From NCBI RefSeq assembly GCF_000281895.1, contig NZ_CM001558.1:4158556-4222555 (forward strand): DNA of 64,000 nt, in the 5' to 3' direction. Both the position numbers and the translations under genes were made by a program. This document shows, one piece after another, positions 57,205-64,000 of the stretch. This stretch comes from Pseudomonas fluorescens Q2-87. Lineage in GTDB: Bacteria; Pseudomonadota; Gammaproteobacteria; Pseudomonadales; Pseudomonadaceae. Below the pieces are notes generated by a model. It made no database searches, had not been told where the DNA came from, and was given only the letters and a program-made list of their open reading frames with translations. The stretch's first letter is position 1. Every line of letters starts with the position of its first letter.

Positions 57205-57544
57205 GAGGTTGGCAGACCTGAAAAAGTTGAAAAAAGCACCAAACCGGTTCGCTCGCCCTTGAGGCGCACCAAGTTGAAACGGCTCGTTTGACCCGGCGCA
57301 GGTCCATGAACCGCTTTGGTGCAACGAAAAGGGAAAACGCTAGCCCCGCTTCGAGGTGCTTCGCGGGTTTTGATTATTTGGGTTAAGGTTTTGCCGGCTT
57401 GCGCCCAGCTTCAGCGCACCGGCACGCGCTCACGCACCAGTACATGGCAGAATCCTGAGCAAAAGTTGTACCAGCCACTTTCACTGAACCTTCCGGCAAG
57501 GCTCATACTCGAACGCTTCAGACGTCACTTACGGAGATTCACCG
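57205..57544. other. 340-nt divergent promoter region between the ammonium transporter and the DUF883 operon
   Basis: No gene is seen. I looked for a sigma54-type TGGCAC-N5-TTGC element in front of the transporter on the minus strand and found none convincing. A short GC stem (CCCGC and GCGGG near 57349-57370) followed by TTTT lies in the middle. Confidence 0.4.
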
Positions 57545-57859
57545 ATGGCCAGAACCCAGGCAAAGACTGCTCAAGAAACCCTGATGGAAGATTTCCAGAC
57601 GCTGGTCAGCGACACGGAAAGGCTGCTGGACCATACCGCGACACTGGCAGGCGATCAGGCCGACGTGCTGCGCAGCCAGATCCACGAAACCCTGCTGCGC
57701 GCCCGCGAAACGCTGAAACTGACCGAGGATTCGGTGCGCGAGCGTGGCCAGGCGGCGGTAGTCGCCACAGAGGAGTACGTACAGGCCAACCCTTGGCAAT
57801 CCGTCGGTATTGCCGCTGGCGTGGGCTTTCTTATCGGTCTGCTGGCGACACGGCGCTGA
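57545..57859 (+). CDS. DUF883 (ElaB/YqjD-like) membrane-anchored protein
   Basis: 104 residues. A long amphipathic helical region (DFQTLVSDTERLLDHTATLA and on) ends in the typical C-terminal anchor NPWQSVGIAAGVGFLIGLL followed by Arg-Arg. Family members sit in the inner membrane by this C-terminal helix, and some bind ribosomes in stationary phase. It overlaps the next gene at its stop (ATGA) and so heads a three-gene operon as in E. coli elaB/yqjD-yqjE-yqjK. Confidence 0.9.
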   Translation: MARTQAKTAQETLMEDFQTLVSDTERLLDHTATLAGDQADVLRSQIHETLLRARETLKLTEDSVRERGQAAVVATEEYVQANPWQSVGIAAGVGFLIGLLATRR

Positions 57860-58251
57860 TGATGGGCATCGACGAATCCGGCTCGCCCGAATCGGGCACG
57901 CAACCTACAGCGCGACGCCTGGGCGCGGCGTTTCTTGGCTTGCTGCACAGTCATGTCGAGTTGTTCGGCATGGAGCTGCAGGAACAGAAGGCCCGCACCG
58001 TCAGCCTGCTGCTGTTCGCCGGCCTTGCGCTGGTGTTCGGTTTGCTGCTGCTGGTCGGGCTCTCGGCACTGGTCCTGATCCTGGTGTGGGACACCTATCG
58101 CCTGGCGGGCATCATCGGTTTGTGCCTGTTCTATCTGTTGGCGGCGCTGTTCTGCGGGCTGCGGCTCAAGGCAGCGATCTACGACGAGTCCTCGCCTTTC
58201 CATGCCACCCTTGAAGAACTCGCCAATGACCGGGAGCGCCTGCTGCCATGA
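57859..58251 (+). CDS. Phage-holin-family (YqjE-like) membrane protein
   Basis: 130 residues. Two hydrophobic helices (VSLLLFAGLALVFGLLLLVG and LAGIIGLCLFYLLAALFCGL) are preceded by a helical N-terminus with LLHSHVELFGMELQEQKAR. This is the YqjE/holin 3 family signature. Start at 57859, overlapping the upstream TGA by 1 nt; 57862 is an alternative ATG. The 3' end overlaps the third gene (ATGA). Confidence 0.88.
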   Translation: MMGIDESGSPESGTQPTARRLGAAFLGLLHSHVELFGMELQEQKARTVSLLLFAGLALVFGLLLLVGLSALVLILVWDTYRLAGIIGLCLFYLLAALFCGLRLKAAIYDESSPFHATLEELANDRERLLP

Positions 58252-58583
58252 GCCTGCCAGATATTCCTCAAGCACGGACACGACAGGAAATGCGCAAGGC
58301 GCTGGTACGCCTGCGCATGGAGATGCACCGCCAGGAAATTCGCCAGGAAACGCGCCAGTTGTTGCATCCCCTGCAACGGGTGCGCGGCCTGACGCAAAGC
58401 TGGCATGAGGGTTTCGGCATCAAGCATGCGCCACTCTGGGGCGTGGCGGCGGTGTCCCTGCTGGGCTTCATCACCGGTAAACGGACCCGCCATGGCGGTG
58501 GTGGCGGCGTAACAGGCCTGATCCGCCTGGCAACGACCTTGCTGCCATTGATCAAGCTGGCCAAGACGCTGCGCAAACCCTGA
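58248..58583 (+). CDS. Small basic protein of the DUF883/YqjE operon
   Basis: 111 residues. A charged helical N-terminus (LRMEMHRQEIRQETRQLLH) precedes a hydrophobic stretch (APLWGVAAVSLLGFITG), a Gly-rich loop and a second mildly hydrophobic helix (LIRLATTLLPLIKLAKTL). It occupies the YqjK position in the operon and overlaps the previous gene by 4 nt. Similarity to YqjK is by position and size only. Confidence 0.75.
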   Translation: MSLPDIPQARTRQEMRKALVRLRMEMHRQEIRQETRQLLHPLQRVRGLTQSWHEGFGIKHAPLWGVAAVSLLGFITGKRTRHGGGGGVTGLIRLATTLLPLIKLAKTLRKP

Positions 58584-58588
58584 AACCC

Positions 58589-58618
58589 TGTGGCCAGGCA
58601 CCTTGCTCCCTGGCCACA
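58589..58618. other. Stem-loop after the DUF883/YqjE operon
   Basis: Perfect arms TGTGGCCAG and CTGGCCACA around CACCTTGCTCC, 6 nt after the stop codon. No T-run follows, so it may be an mRNA-stabilising hairpin or a diverged REP copy (it contains CTTGCTCCCTGGCC). Confidence 0.5.
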
Positions 58619-58720
58619 AGGTTTGCGTATCCCGTTCTTGTGCAGGGCCATAGCCCTTGCACGGCAACCCACTAACCGGGAAGCTAGGGCACTCGACCTT
58701 ATCAGACGGAGCACCCGGCC

Positions 58721-60049
58721 TTGGATTGGCACACCCTGCTGACTCGCGAACGCCTCGGAAAACCGCTGCACAGCCCGCAAGAGCTGGGCCGTAGCCCCTT
58801 CCACAAGGACCACGACCGCATCATTTTCTCCGGCGCCTTCCGCCGCCTCGGACGCAAGACGCAGGTGCATCCGGTTTCCAGCAACGATCACATCCACACA
58901 CGCCTGACCCATTCCCTGGAAGTCAGTTGCGTCGGGCGGTCGCTGGGCATGCGCGTCGGGGAGACTATCCGCAACGCCCTGCCGGACTGGTGCGAACCCA
59001 GCGACCTGGGCATGGTGGTGCAATCGGCCTGCCTGGCCCACGACATCGGCAACCCGCCGTTTGGGCATTCCGGGGAAGACGCCATCCGCTACTGGTTCCA
59101 GCAGGCCGCCGGACGCGGTTGGCTCGATGCCATGAGCGAAGTCGAGCGCAACGACTTCCTGAACTTCGAAGGCAACGCCCAAGGCTTCCGAGTGCTCACA
59201 CAGCTTGAATACCATCAATTCGACGGCGGAACACGGCTGACTTACGCCACCCTCGGCACCTACCTGAAGTACCCTTGGACTGCCCGTCACGCTGACTCCC
59301 TGGGCTACAAGAAGCACAAGTTCGGTTGCTACCAGAGTGAACTGCCGCTGCTGGAGCAGATCGCCCATAAGCTTGGCCTCCCGCAGATCGAGGACCAACG
59401 CTGGGCACGCCATCCGTTGGTGTACCTGATGGAGGCCGCCGACGACATCTGCTATGCGCTGATCGACCTGGAAGACGGCGTAGAGATGGAATTGCTCGAA
59501 TACTCGCAGGTCGAGTCGCTGCTCCTGGACCTGGTGGGCGACGATCTCCCGGACACCTACCGTCAACTGGGGCCGCTGGACTCACGGCGGCGCAAACTGG
59601 CGATACTGCGGGGCAAGGCCATCGAACACCTCACCAATGCCGCTGCCCGGGCGTTCGTCGAACAGCAGGAAGCATTGCTGGCCGGCACGCTGCCAGGTGA
59701 CCTGGTGGAACACATGCATGGCCCGGCCAAGCGCTGCGTATTGAACGCCAAGGACATGGCCCGCAAGAAGATTTTCCAGGACAAGCGCAAGACCCTGCAC
59801 GAAATCGGCGCATACACGACGCTGGAAATCCTCCTCAACGGATTTTGCGGAGCCGCGCTCGAACAGCATGGCGGCCGTACGCCGTCCTTCAAGAATCGCC
59901 GCATCCTCGACCTCTTGGGCAACAACGCGCCCGACCCCAATGGCCCGCTGCATGGTGCCTTCCTGCGAATGATCGATTTCATCGCCGGGATGACGGACAG
60001 CTACGCCAGCGAAATGGCCCAGGAGATGACGGGCCGTACGCGCCAATAA
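58721..60049 (+). CDS. dgt: Deoxyguanosinetriphosphate triphosphohydrolase-like protein
   Basis: 442 residues. HD-domain nucleotide hydrolase with the N-terminal [20 protein letters not shown] family signature (split as [13 protein letters not shown] and [10 protein letters not shown]), the metal-binding His of [16 protein letters not shown] and the HD pair in [17 protein letters not shown]. It cleaves dNTPs to nucleoside and triphosphate and may limit dNTP pools. The start is TTG at 58721 with GGAG 9 nt upstream. It stands just before the RocA2/RocS2-like genes as in PAO1. Confidence 0.93.
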   Translation: MDWHTLLTRERLGKPLHSPQELGRSPFHKDHDRIIFSGAFRRLGRKTQVHPVSSNDHIHTRLTHSLEVSCVGRSLGMRVGETIRNALPDWCEPSDLGMVVQSACLAHDIGNPPFGHSGEDAIRYWFQQAAGRGWLDAMSEVERNDFLNFEGNAQGFRVLTQLEYHQFDGGTRLTYATLGTYLKYPWTARHADSLGYKKHKFGCYQSELPLLEQIAHKLGLPQIEDQRWARHPLVYLMEAADDICYALIDLEDGVEMELLEYSQVESLLLDLVGDDLPDTYRQLGPLDSRRRKLAILRGKAIEHLTNAAARAFVEQQEALLAGTLPGDLVEHMHGPAKRCVLNAKDMARKKIFQDKRKTLHEIGAYTTLEILLNGFCGAALEQHGGRTPSFKNRRILDLLGNNAPDPNGPLHGAFLRMIDFIAGMTDSYASEMAQEMTGRTRQ

Positions 60050-60474
60050 AGATATGGCCGCGCAAGCGAGCTTGTACGCGATGAGCATGGCACTTCTATA
60101 TCCAGATCAACTGGCCCGCCGCTATCGCGAGCAAGCTCACTGCCACAGGGGAGTGGTGATGGCGGTGGTTCTCGCAGCCATCGGGCCAGGGATTGGGTGG
60201 ATAAAAAATCTGCGCCTGCGGGCAAACATTGAATAAAGCCTTCTCCCGTCTGTTTGAATAAACAACGCGCTCAAGGAAATATCCTTTCACATAGTTCCAA
60301 CATTCCTTCTTTTAATTGTCATCCACCTACTAAAAAACCGATAACTTCGTAATATCTTGCCTCTTTTCTTGTAGGAAACTTCTGAAATTGAAGTTGCGCA
60401 CCTGTCTCTTCGTACGGCCTCGGCTGTAACTGGGCTAAGGTGCGCCCTTTATTAAGCTCGCAGGATATTTATTC
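60050..60474. other. 425-nt region between dgt and the rocA2-like gene
   Basis: It holds one REP copy at 60125-60148 (GCGAGCAAGCTCACTGCCAC, diverged) and a possible degraded partner near 60060. From about 60236 to 60390 the sequence is clearly AT-rich. Closer to the gene an inverted repeat GCGCACCT (60396-60403) and AGGTGCGC (60438-60445) could fold a leader hairpin. The rocA2 ribosome-binding site AGGA is at 60462-60465. Confidence 0.5.
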
Positions 60475-61101
60475 ATGAACTCCGTTTTCATTGTCGACGA
60501 TCATCCGGTCATCCGCCTCGCCGTCCGCATGCTGCTGGAGCATGAAGGCTATAAGGTCGTCGGGGAAACTGATAACGGCGTCGACGCGATGCAAATGGTG
60601 CGCGAATGCATGCCGGACCTGGTCATTCTTGACATCAGCATCCCCAAACTCGACGGGCTGGAAATTCTCTCGCGCTTCAACGCCATGACCATGCCGCTCA
60701 AGACGCTGGTGCTGACTGCGCAGTCGCCCACGCTCTTCGGTATCCGATGCATGCAGTCCGGTGCTTCTGGTTACGTTTGCAAACAGGAAGACCTCAGTGA
60801 ACTGGTCAGCGCAATCAAGGCCGTGCTGTCCGGCTATAACTATTTTCCCAGCCAGGCATTGAACCCGGTGCGCCAGGATGACCCTCGCAGCCTGGAGTTG
60901 GACCTGTTCAAAAGCGTCAATGACCGGGAATTGATGGTGCTGCAATTATTTGCCCAAGGGCGCACTAACAAGGAAATAGCCAAGGGCATGTTCCTGAGTA
61001 ACAAGACCGTCAGTACCTATAAGAAACGGCTGATGCAAAAACTCAAGGTGAAGTCATTGGTGGATCTGATTGAAATGGCGAAGCGCAACGCGCTGGTGTG
61101 A
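60475..61101 (+). CDS. rocA2: LuxR-family response regulator, RocA2-like
   Basis: 208 residues. The receiver has VFIVDDHPVIRLAVRMLL and phospho-acceptor Asp in VILDISIPKLDGLE; the Lys of the receiver is in GYVCKQEDLSEL. The C-terminal LuxR helix-turn-helix has LQLFAQGRTNKEIAKGMFLS and KTVSTYKKRL. It is 8 nt upstream of an EvgS/RocS-type sensor, so they form one system. The order dgt-rocS2/rocA2 matches PA3043-PA3045, which in P. aeruginosa governs cup fimbriae and efflux genes; that output is not visible here. Confidence 0.82.
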   Translation: MNSVFIVDDHPVIRLAVRMLLEHEGYKVVGETDNGVDAMQMVRECMPDLVILDISIPKLDGLEILSRFNAMTMPLKTLVLTAQSPTLFGIRCMQSGASGYVCKQEDLSELVSAIKAVLSGYNYFPSQALNPVRQDDPRSLELDLFKSVNDRELMVLQLFAQGRTNKEIAKGMFLSNKTVSTYKKRLMQKLKVKSLVDLIEMAKRNALV

Positions 61102-61109
61102 GAAACAGC

Positions 61110-64000
61110 ATGCTCAAGTGCATAATTCAATGTCTGCTAATGCTGGGTGCGGGGTTGTATGCCGCAGTCCTCGCGGCGGCATCGAGTGCGCCGCAACCGT
61201 ACACATTGCTCGGTCGTTCGCCTGCGGCTCATCTCGGCGTCCAACTGAATGAGGTTCAACGCGCCTGGCTCAAGGATCGCCACGAACTGGTCCTGGGCAC
61301 CTCCGCACCGGATTACCCGCCGTTCGACCTGTCCACCAGCGGACGCGACTACGAGGGGCTGACCGCCGATTATGCCCACATCATCGCCCAGGCGACCCGC
61401 CTGCCCATGAGGGTCCTGCGCTTCGATTCCCGTGAGGCGGCCATCGCTGCGCTCCAGAACGGACAAATCGACATGCTGGGCACCGCCAACGGGTTTGAAG
61501 CCGGTCATTCCGGCATCGCCCTATCGGCGCCGTACGCAGTGGACCAGCCGGTCCTTGTCACCCGAACGAATGAAAGCCGATCCTTGACGGAGGATCTCAA
61601 GGGCTTGCGCTTGAGCATGGTCTATCACTACCTGCCGCTGCGCGACATTGAAAAGCTGTACCCCGAGGCGCAGATCACCACCTACCCTTCCAACCAGAAC
61701 GCCATGAACGCCGTCGCCTTCGGCCAGGCCGATGTATTCCTCGGCGATACCCTTTCTACCCACTACATGATCAGCAAGGGCTACCTGGGCAATATCCGCA
61801 TGGCGAGCTTCGGCAAGCATGAAACCCACGGGTTCGGTTTCGCGGTGCGACGCAACGATCCCGGTTTGCTGGAGATCATCAACGCCACGCTGGAGCAGGT
61901 TTCCGTCGCCGAGCAGGCAGCCATCTCCAAGCGCTGGAGCGCCGGCAGCGACCTCTACCTCGACGCCCCGAAAATCCAACTGACCGACCGGGAGCAACGC
62001 TGGCTGGCAGCGCACCCTGTGGTTCGGGTAGTGGTGAACGAAACGTCCGCCCCCTTCACTTTCTTCGACCAGGACGGCGATTTGCGCGGGATCAGCGCCG
62101 ACTTGCTGGAGCTGATCCGACTGCGTACCGGCCTGCGCCTGGACATCCAGCGCCGCCAGAATGACAGCGATATGATTGCCTCGGTCCTCAATGGCCAGGC
62201 CGACATGATCGCGGCGCTTTTGCCCAGCAATGAACGGCAAATGCAGTTGAAATTCAGCCGCCCCTACGTCGACAGTTCATTTGTACTGCTGACCCGAAAG
62301 CAATCCGATACACCCGCCACGATCGAGCAGTTCGCAAACGCAAGCCTGGCGATCGCCCAGGGCAATCCCGTCATCGAATGGCTACGCCGCCAGCATCCGG
62401 GCATCAGGATAATCGAGACGGACGGCCCGTTGCGTGCCGTGGAAATGCTCGCCCAGGGTCAGGTCGACGGCGCAGTGAACTCGCTGGTCATGGCCAATTA
62501 TTTCCTGTCCTCCCCGGCGCTGCGGGATACGTTGCAAATCAGCAGCACGGTCGGCACCCAACAGGCCATGTTCGCCCTGGCCACCGCCAAACACGCGTCG
62601 GAGTTGAGCGCCATTCTCGACAAGGCCCTGACCAGCATCGATCCCGATGAGCTGGGTGTGATCAACAACCGCTGGCGCGGGTACGTCTCGCCCTTCGAAC
62701 ACACTTGGCGCACTTATAATCGTCTGTTTTTCCAGATTGTCGCGGGTGTCGGTCTGTTACTGGCGCTTTCCCTGGCCTGGAATGCCTATATGCAGCGACA
62801 GATCAGGCAACGCCAACGGGCAGAGCTGGCGCTCAACGACCAGCTCGAATTCATGCATTCGCTGCTCAATGGCACGCCTTATCCCATTTATGTGAGAGAT
62901 CGCGACGGCGTCCTGCAAAGCTGCAACGACAGTTACCTGGAAGCATTCGACGCAAACCGTGAAGACGTCATCGGCAGGAGCGTGATGCCCGGTTCCATGA
63001 GCAATGCCTTCGAGGCGCAGGAGTACCAGGCGGACTACCAGCGCGTGATGGCCGAAGGCACCGCGCTGATCATGGATCGCCCCCTGCACATCGGGGACCG
63101 GAAACTGACGATCTACCACTGGATCCTCCCCTACCGCAACGCTGCCGCACAGGTGCAAGGCATCATCGGCGGGTGGATCGACATCAGCGAGCGACGGCAA
63201 CTGTTCGAGGAACTGCGAGCGTCGAAGAAGCGTGCCGATGACGCGAATCGGGCCAAAAGCACATTCCTGGCAACCATGAGCCACGAGATCCGCACCCCAA
63301 TGAACGCAGTGATTGGCATGCTCGAACTGGCCCTGAAGCAGGCCGACAAGGGCCTGGTGGACCGTCCGGCCATAGAAGTCGCATACGAATCGGCCTCCGG
63401 CATGCTCGAGCTGATAGGCGACATCCTGGACATCGCCCGTATCGAATCAGGCCATCTGAGCCTGGCGCCCGAGCGGGTCAACCTCAGGGCGCTGCTGCAA
63501 TCGGTCATACGGGTCTTCGAGGGTGTGGCCCGGCAGAAAAACCTGGAGCTGGCGCTGCAATTCGACGCGGCCCAGGATTGCCCGGACGTGCTGATCGACC
63601 CCTTGCGATTCAAGCAGGTGCTGTCGAACCTGATCAGCAACGCTTTGAAATTCACCGAACAGGGCCGGGTGCTGGTCAAGGCGAGGCTGACCGGGGCCGC
63701 CCAGGCCGACTGCGTGCACCTGCGCCTGGAAGTCAGCGACAGCGGTATCGGCATCAGCCCGGCTGACCTGCGGCGCCTGTTCGAGCCGTTTGCTCAGGTC
63801 GACAACACCGGGCGGATGGCTCGCAAAGGCGCAGGGCTTGGGCTGGTGATCAGTCGCAACCTGTGCCAGATGATGGGCGGCAGTCTGTGCATGAACAGCC
63901 AACCCGGCGTCGGGACCCAGGCCCACGTCAGCCTGCAATTGAGCGCGTTGCCGCCGGCACCCGCGTGCGTGCCGGTCGAGCCGGTGCTCGAAACGGCGGT
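61110..64000 (+). CDS. rocS2: EvgS/RocS2-type hybrid sensor kinase, truncated by the window edge
   Basis: The frame is open from ATG 61110 to the window end (963 codons seen). A signal peptide precedes two solute-binding (SBP_bac_3) domains in tandem (about 50-275 and 290-520), a membrane helix (about 540-560), a PAS-like domain (about 580-700), a HisKA domain with His725 in FLATMSHEIRTPMNAVIGML and an ATPase domain (NLISNALKF near 840, then DSGIGISP and GAGLGLVIS). Receiver and HPt domains would be expected further on, outside the window. The periplasmic part is a ligand-sensing pair; the ligand is unknown. Confidence 0.8.
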   Translation, partial: MLKCIIQCLLMLGAGLYAAVLAAASSAPQPYTLLGRSPAAHLGVQLNEVQRAWLKDRHELVLGTSAPDYPPFDLSTSGRDYEGLTADYAHIIAQATRLPMRVLRFDSREAAIAALQNGQIDMLGTANGFEAGHSGIALSAPYAVDQPVLVTRTNESRSLTEDLKGLRLSMVYHYLPLRDIEKLYPEAQITTYPSNQNAMNAVAFGQADVFLGDTLSTHYMISKGYLGNIRMASFGKHETHGFGFAVRRNDPGLLEIINATLEQVSVAEQAAISKRWSAGSDLYLDAPKIQLTDREQRWLAAHPVVRVVVNETSAPFTFFDQDGDLRGISADLLELIRLRTGLRLDIQRRQNDSDMIASVLNGQADMIAALLPSNERQMQLKFSRPYVDSSFVLLTRKQSDTPATIEQFANASLAIAQGNPVIEWLRRQHPGIRIIETDGPLRAVEMLAQGQVDGAVNSLVMANYFLSSPALRDTLQISSTVGTQQAMFALATAKHASELSAILDKALTSIDPDELGVINNRWRGYVSPFEHTWRTYNRLFFQIVAGVGLLLALSLAWNAYMQRQIRQRQRAELALNDQLEFMHSLLNGTPYPIYVRDRDGVLQSCNDSYLEAFDANREDVIGRSVMPGSMSNAFEAQEYQADYQRVMAEGTALIMDRPLHIGDRKLTIYHWILPYRNAAAQVQGIIGGWIDISERRQLFEELRASKKRADDANRAKSTFLATMSHEIRTPMNAVIGMLELALKQADKGLVDRPAIEVAYESASGMLELIGDILDIARIESGHLSLAPERVNLRALLQSVIRVFEGVARQKNLELALQFDAAQDCPDVLIDPLRFKQVLSNLISNALKFTEQGRVLVKARLTGAAQADCVHLRLEVSDSGIGISPADLRRLFEPFAQVDNTGRMARKGAGLGLVISRNLCQMMGGSLCMNSQPGVGTQAHVSLQLSALPPAPACVPVEPVLETA

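Noticed and set aside
57205..57544. Sigma54 promoter in front of the ammonium transporter
   Set aside because: No TGGCAC-N5-TTGC match found on the minus strand; the nearest candidates miss the invariant GG or GC positions.

Overview
The window is a GC-rich (about 60 percent) chromosomal segment of a Pseudomonas of the P. fluorescens group. Three things point there: a gene order at the left and right ends that matches P. aeruginosa PAO1 almost gene for gene, a pyoverdine locus in the middle, and many REP-type palindromes with the core GAGCGGGCTTGCTCGC. Comparisons with PAO1 are from memory, not from a search.

Left end (1-10.2 kb): the last codons of an assimilatory nitrate reductase and cobA (siroheme) converge on oprF. 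The conserved cell-envelope set follows on the minus strand: oprF, sigX, cmpX, crfX, cmaX, rraA, an alpha/beta hydrolase and ppsA. ppsR (regulator of PEP synthase) diverges from ppsA.

Pyoverdine region (10.3-34.8 kb): an mbtH-like gene, pvdH (diaminobutyrate supply), pvdL (4326-residue chromophore NRPS), pvdS (iron-starvation sigma factor) and a PvdYII/IucB-like hydroxyornithine acetyltransferase. Four PvdS-type boxes (TAAAT or TAATT, 16 nt, CGT) lie upstream of mbtH, pvdH, pvdL and the acetyltransferase. pvdS itself has a sigma70 promoter overlapped by a Fur-box-like sequence, so the whole iron cascade can be read from the DNA. Inserted between pvdH and pvdL is a complete periplasmic thiol-redox module: the dsbRS two-component system diverging from dsbD-dsbE/tlpA-dsbG. 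An alpha/beta hydrolase follows pvdL.

Catabolic cluster (34.9-42.5 kb): a TetR regulator diverges from four genes that look like atuA, atuC, atuD and atuF (acyclic terpene-type acyl-CoA catabolism). atuB, atuE, atuG and atuH are absent. Two copies of a near-palindromic operator lie in the divergent promoter region.

Right end (42.5-64 kb): a DEDDh exonuclease, ppnP, a MOSC protein, cheV, an HPt-like protein followed by a NarL-type kinase/regulator pair, a YegS-like lipid kinase, moeA-moaB diverging from mobA and a small lipoprotein gene, an RluA-type pseudouridine synthase, a small glutaredoxin, a Kef-type antiporter converging on an ammonium transporter, a three-gene DUF883/YqjE operon, dgt, and a RocA2/RocS2-like two-component system. 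The sensor RocS2 runs off the right edge. No tRNA, rRNA, CRISPR array, phage or complete insertion sequence was seen.
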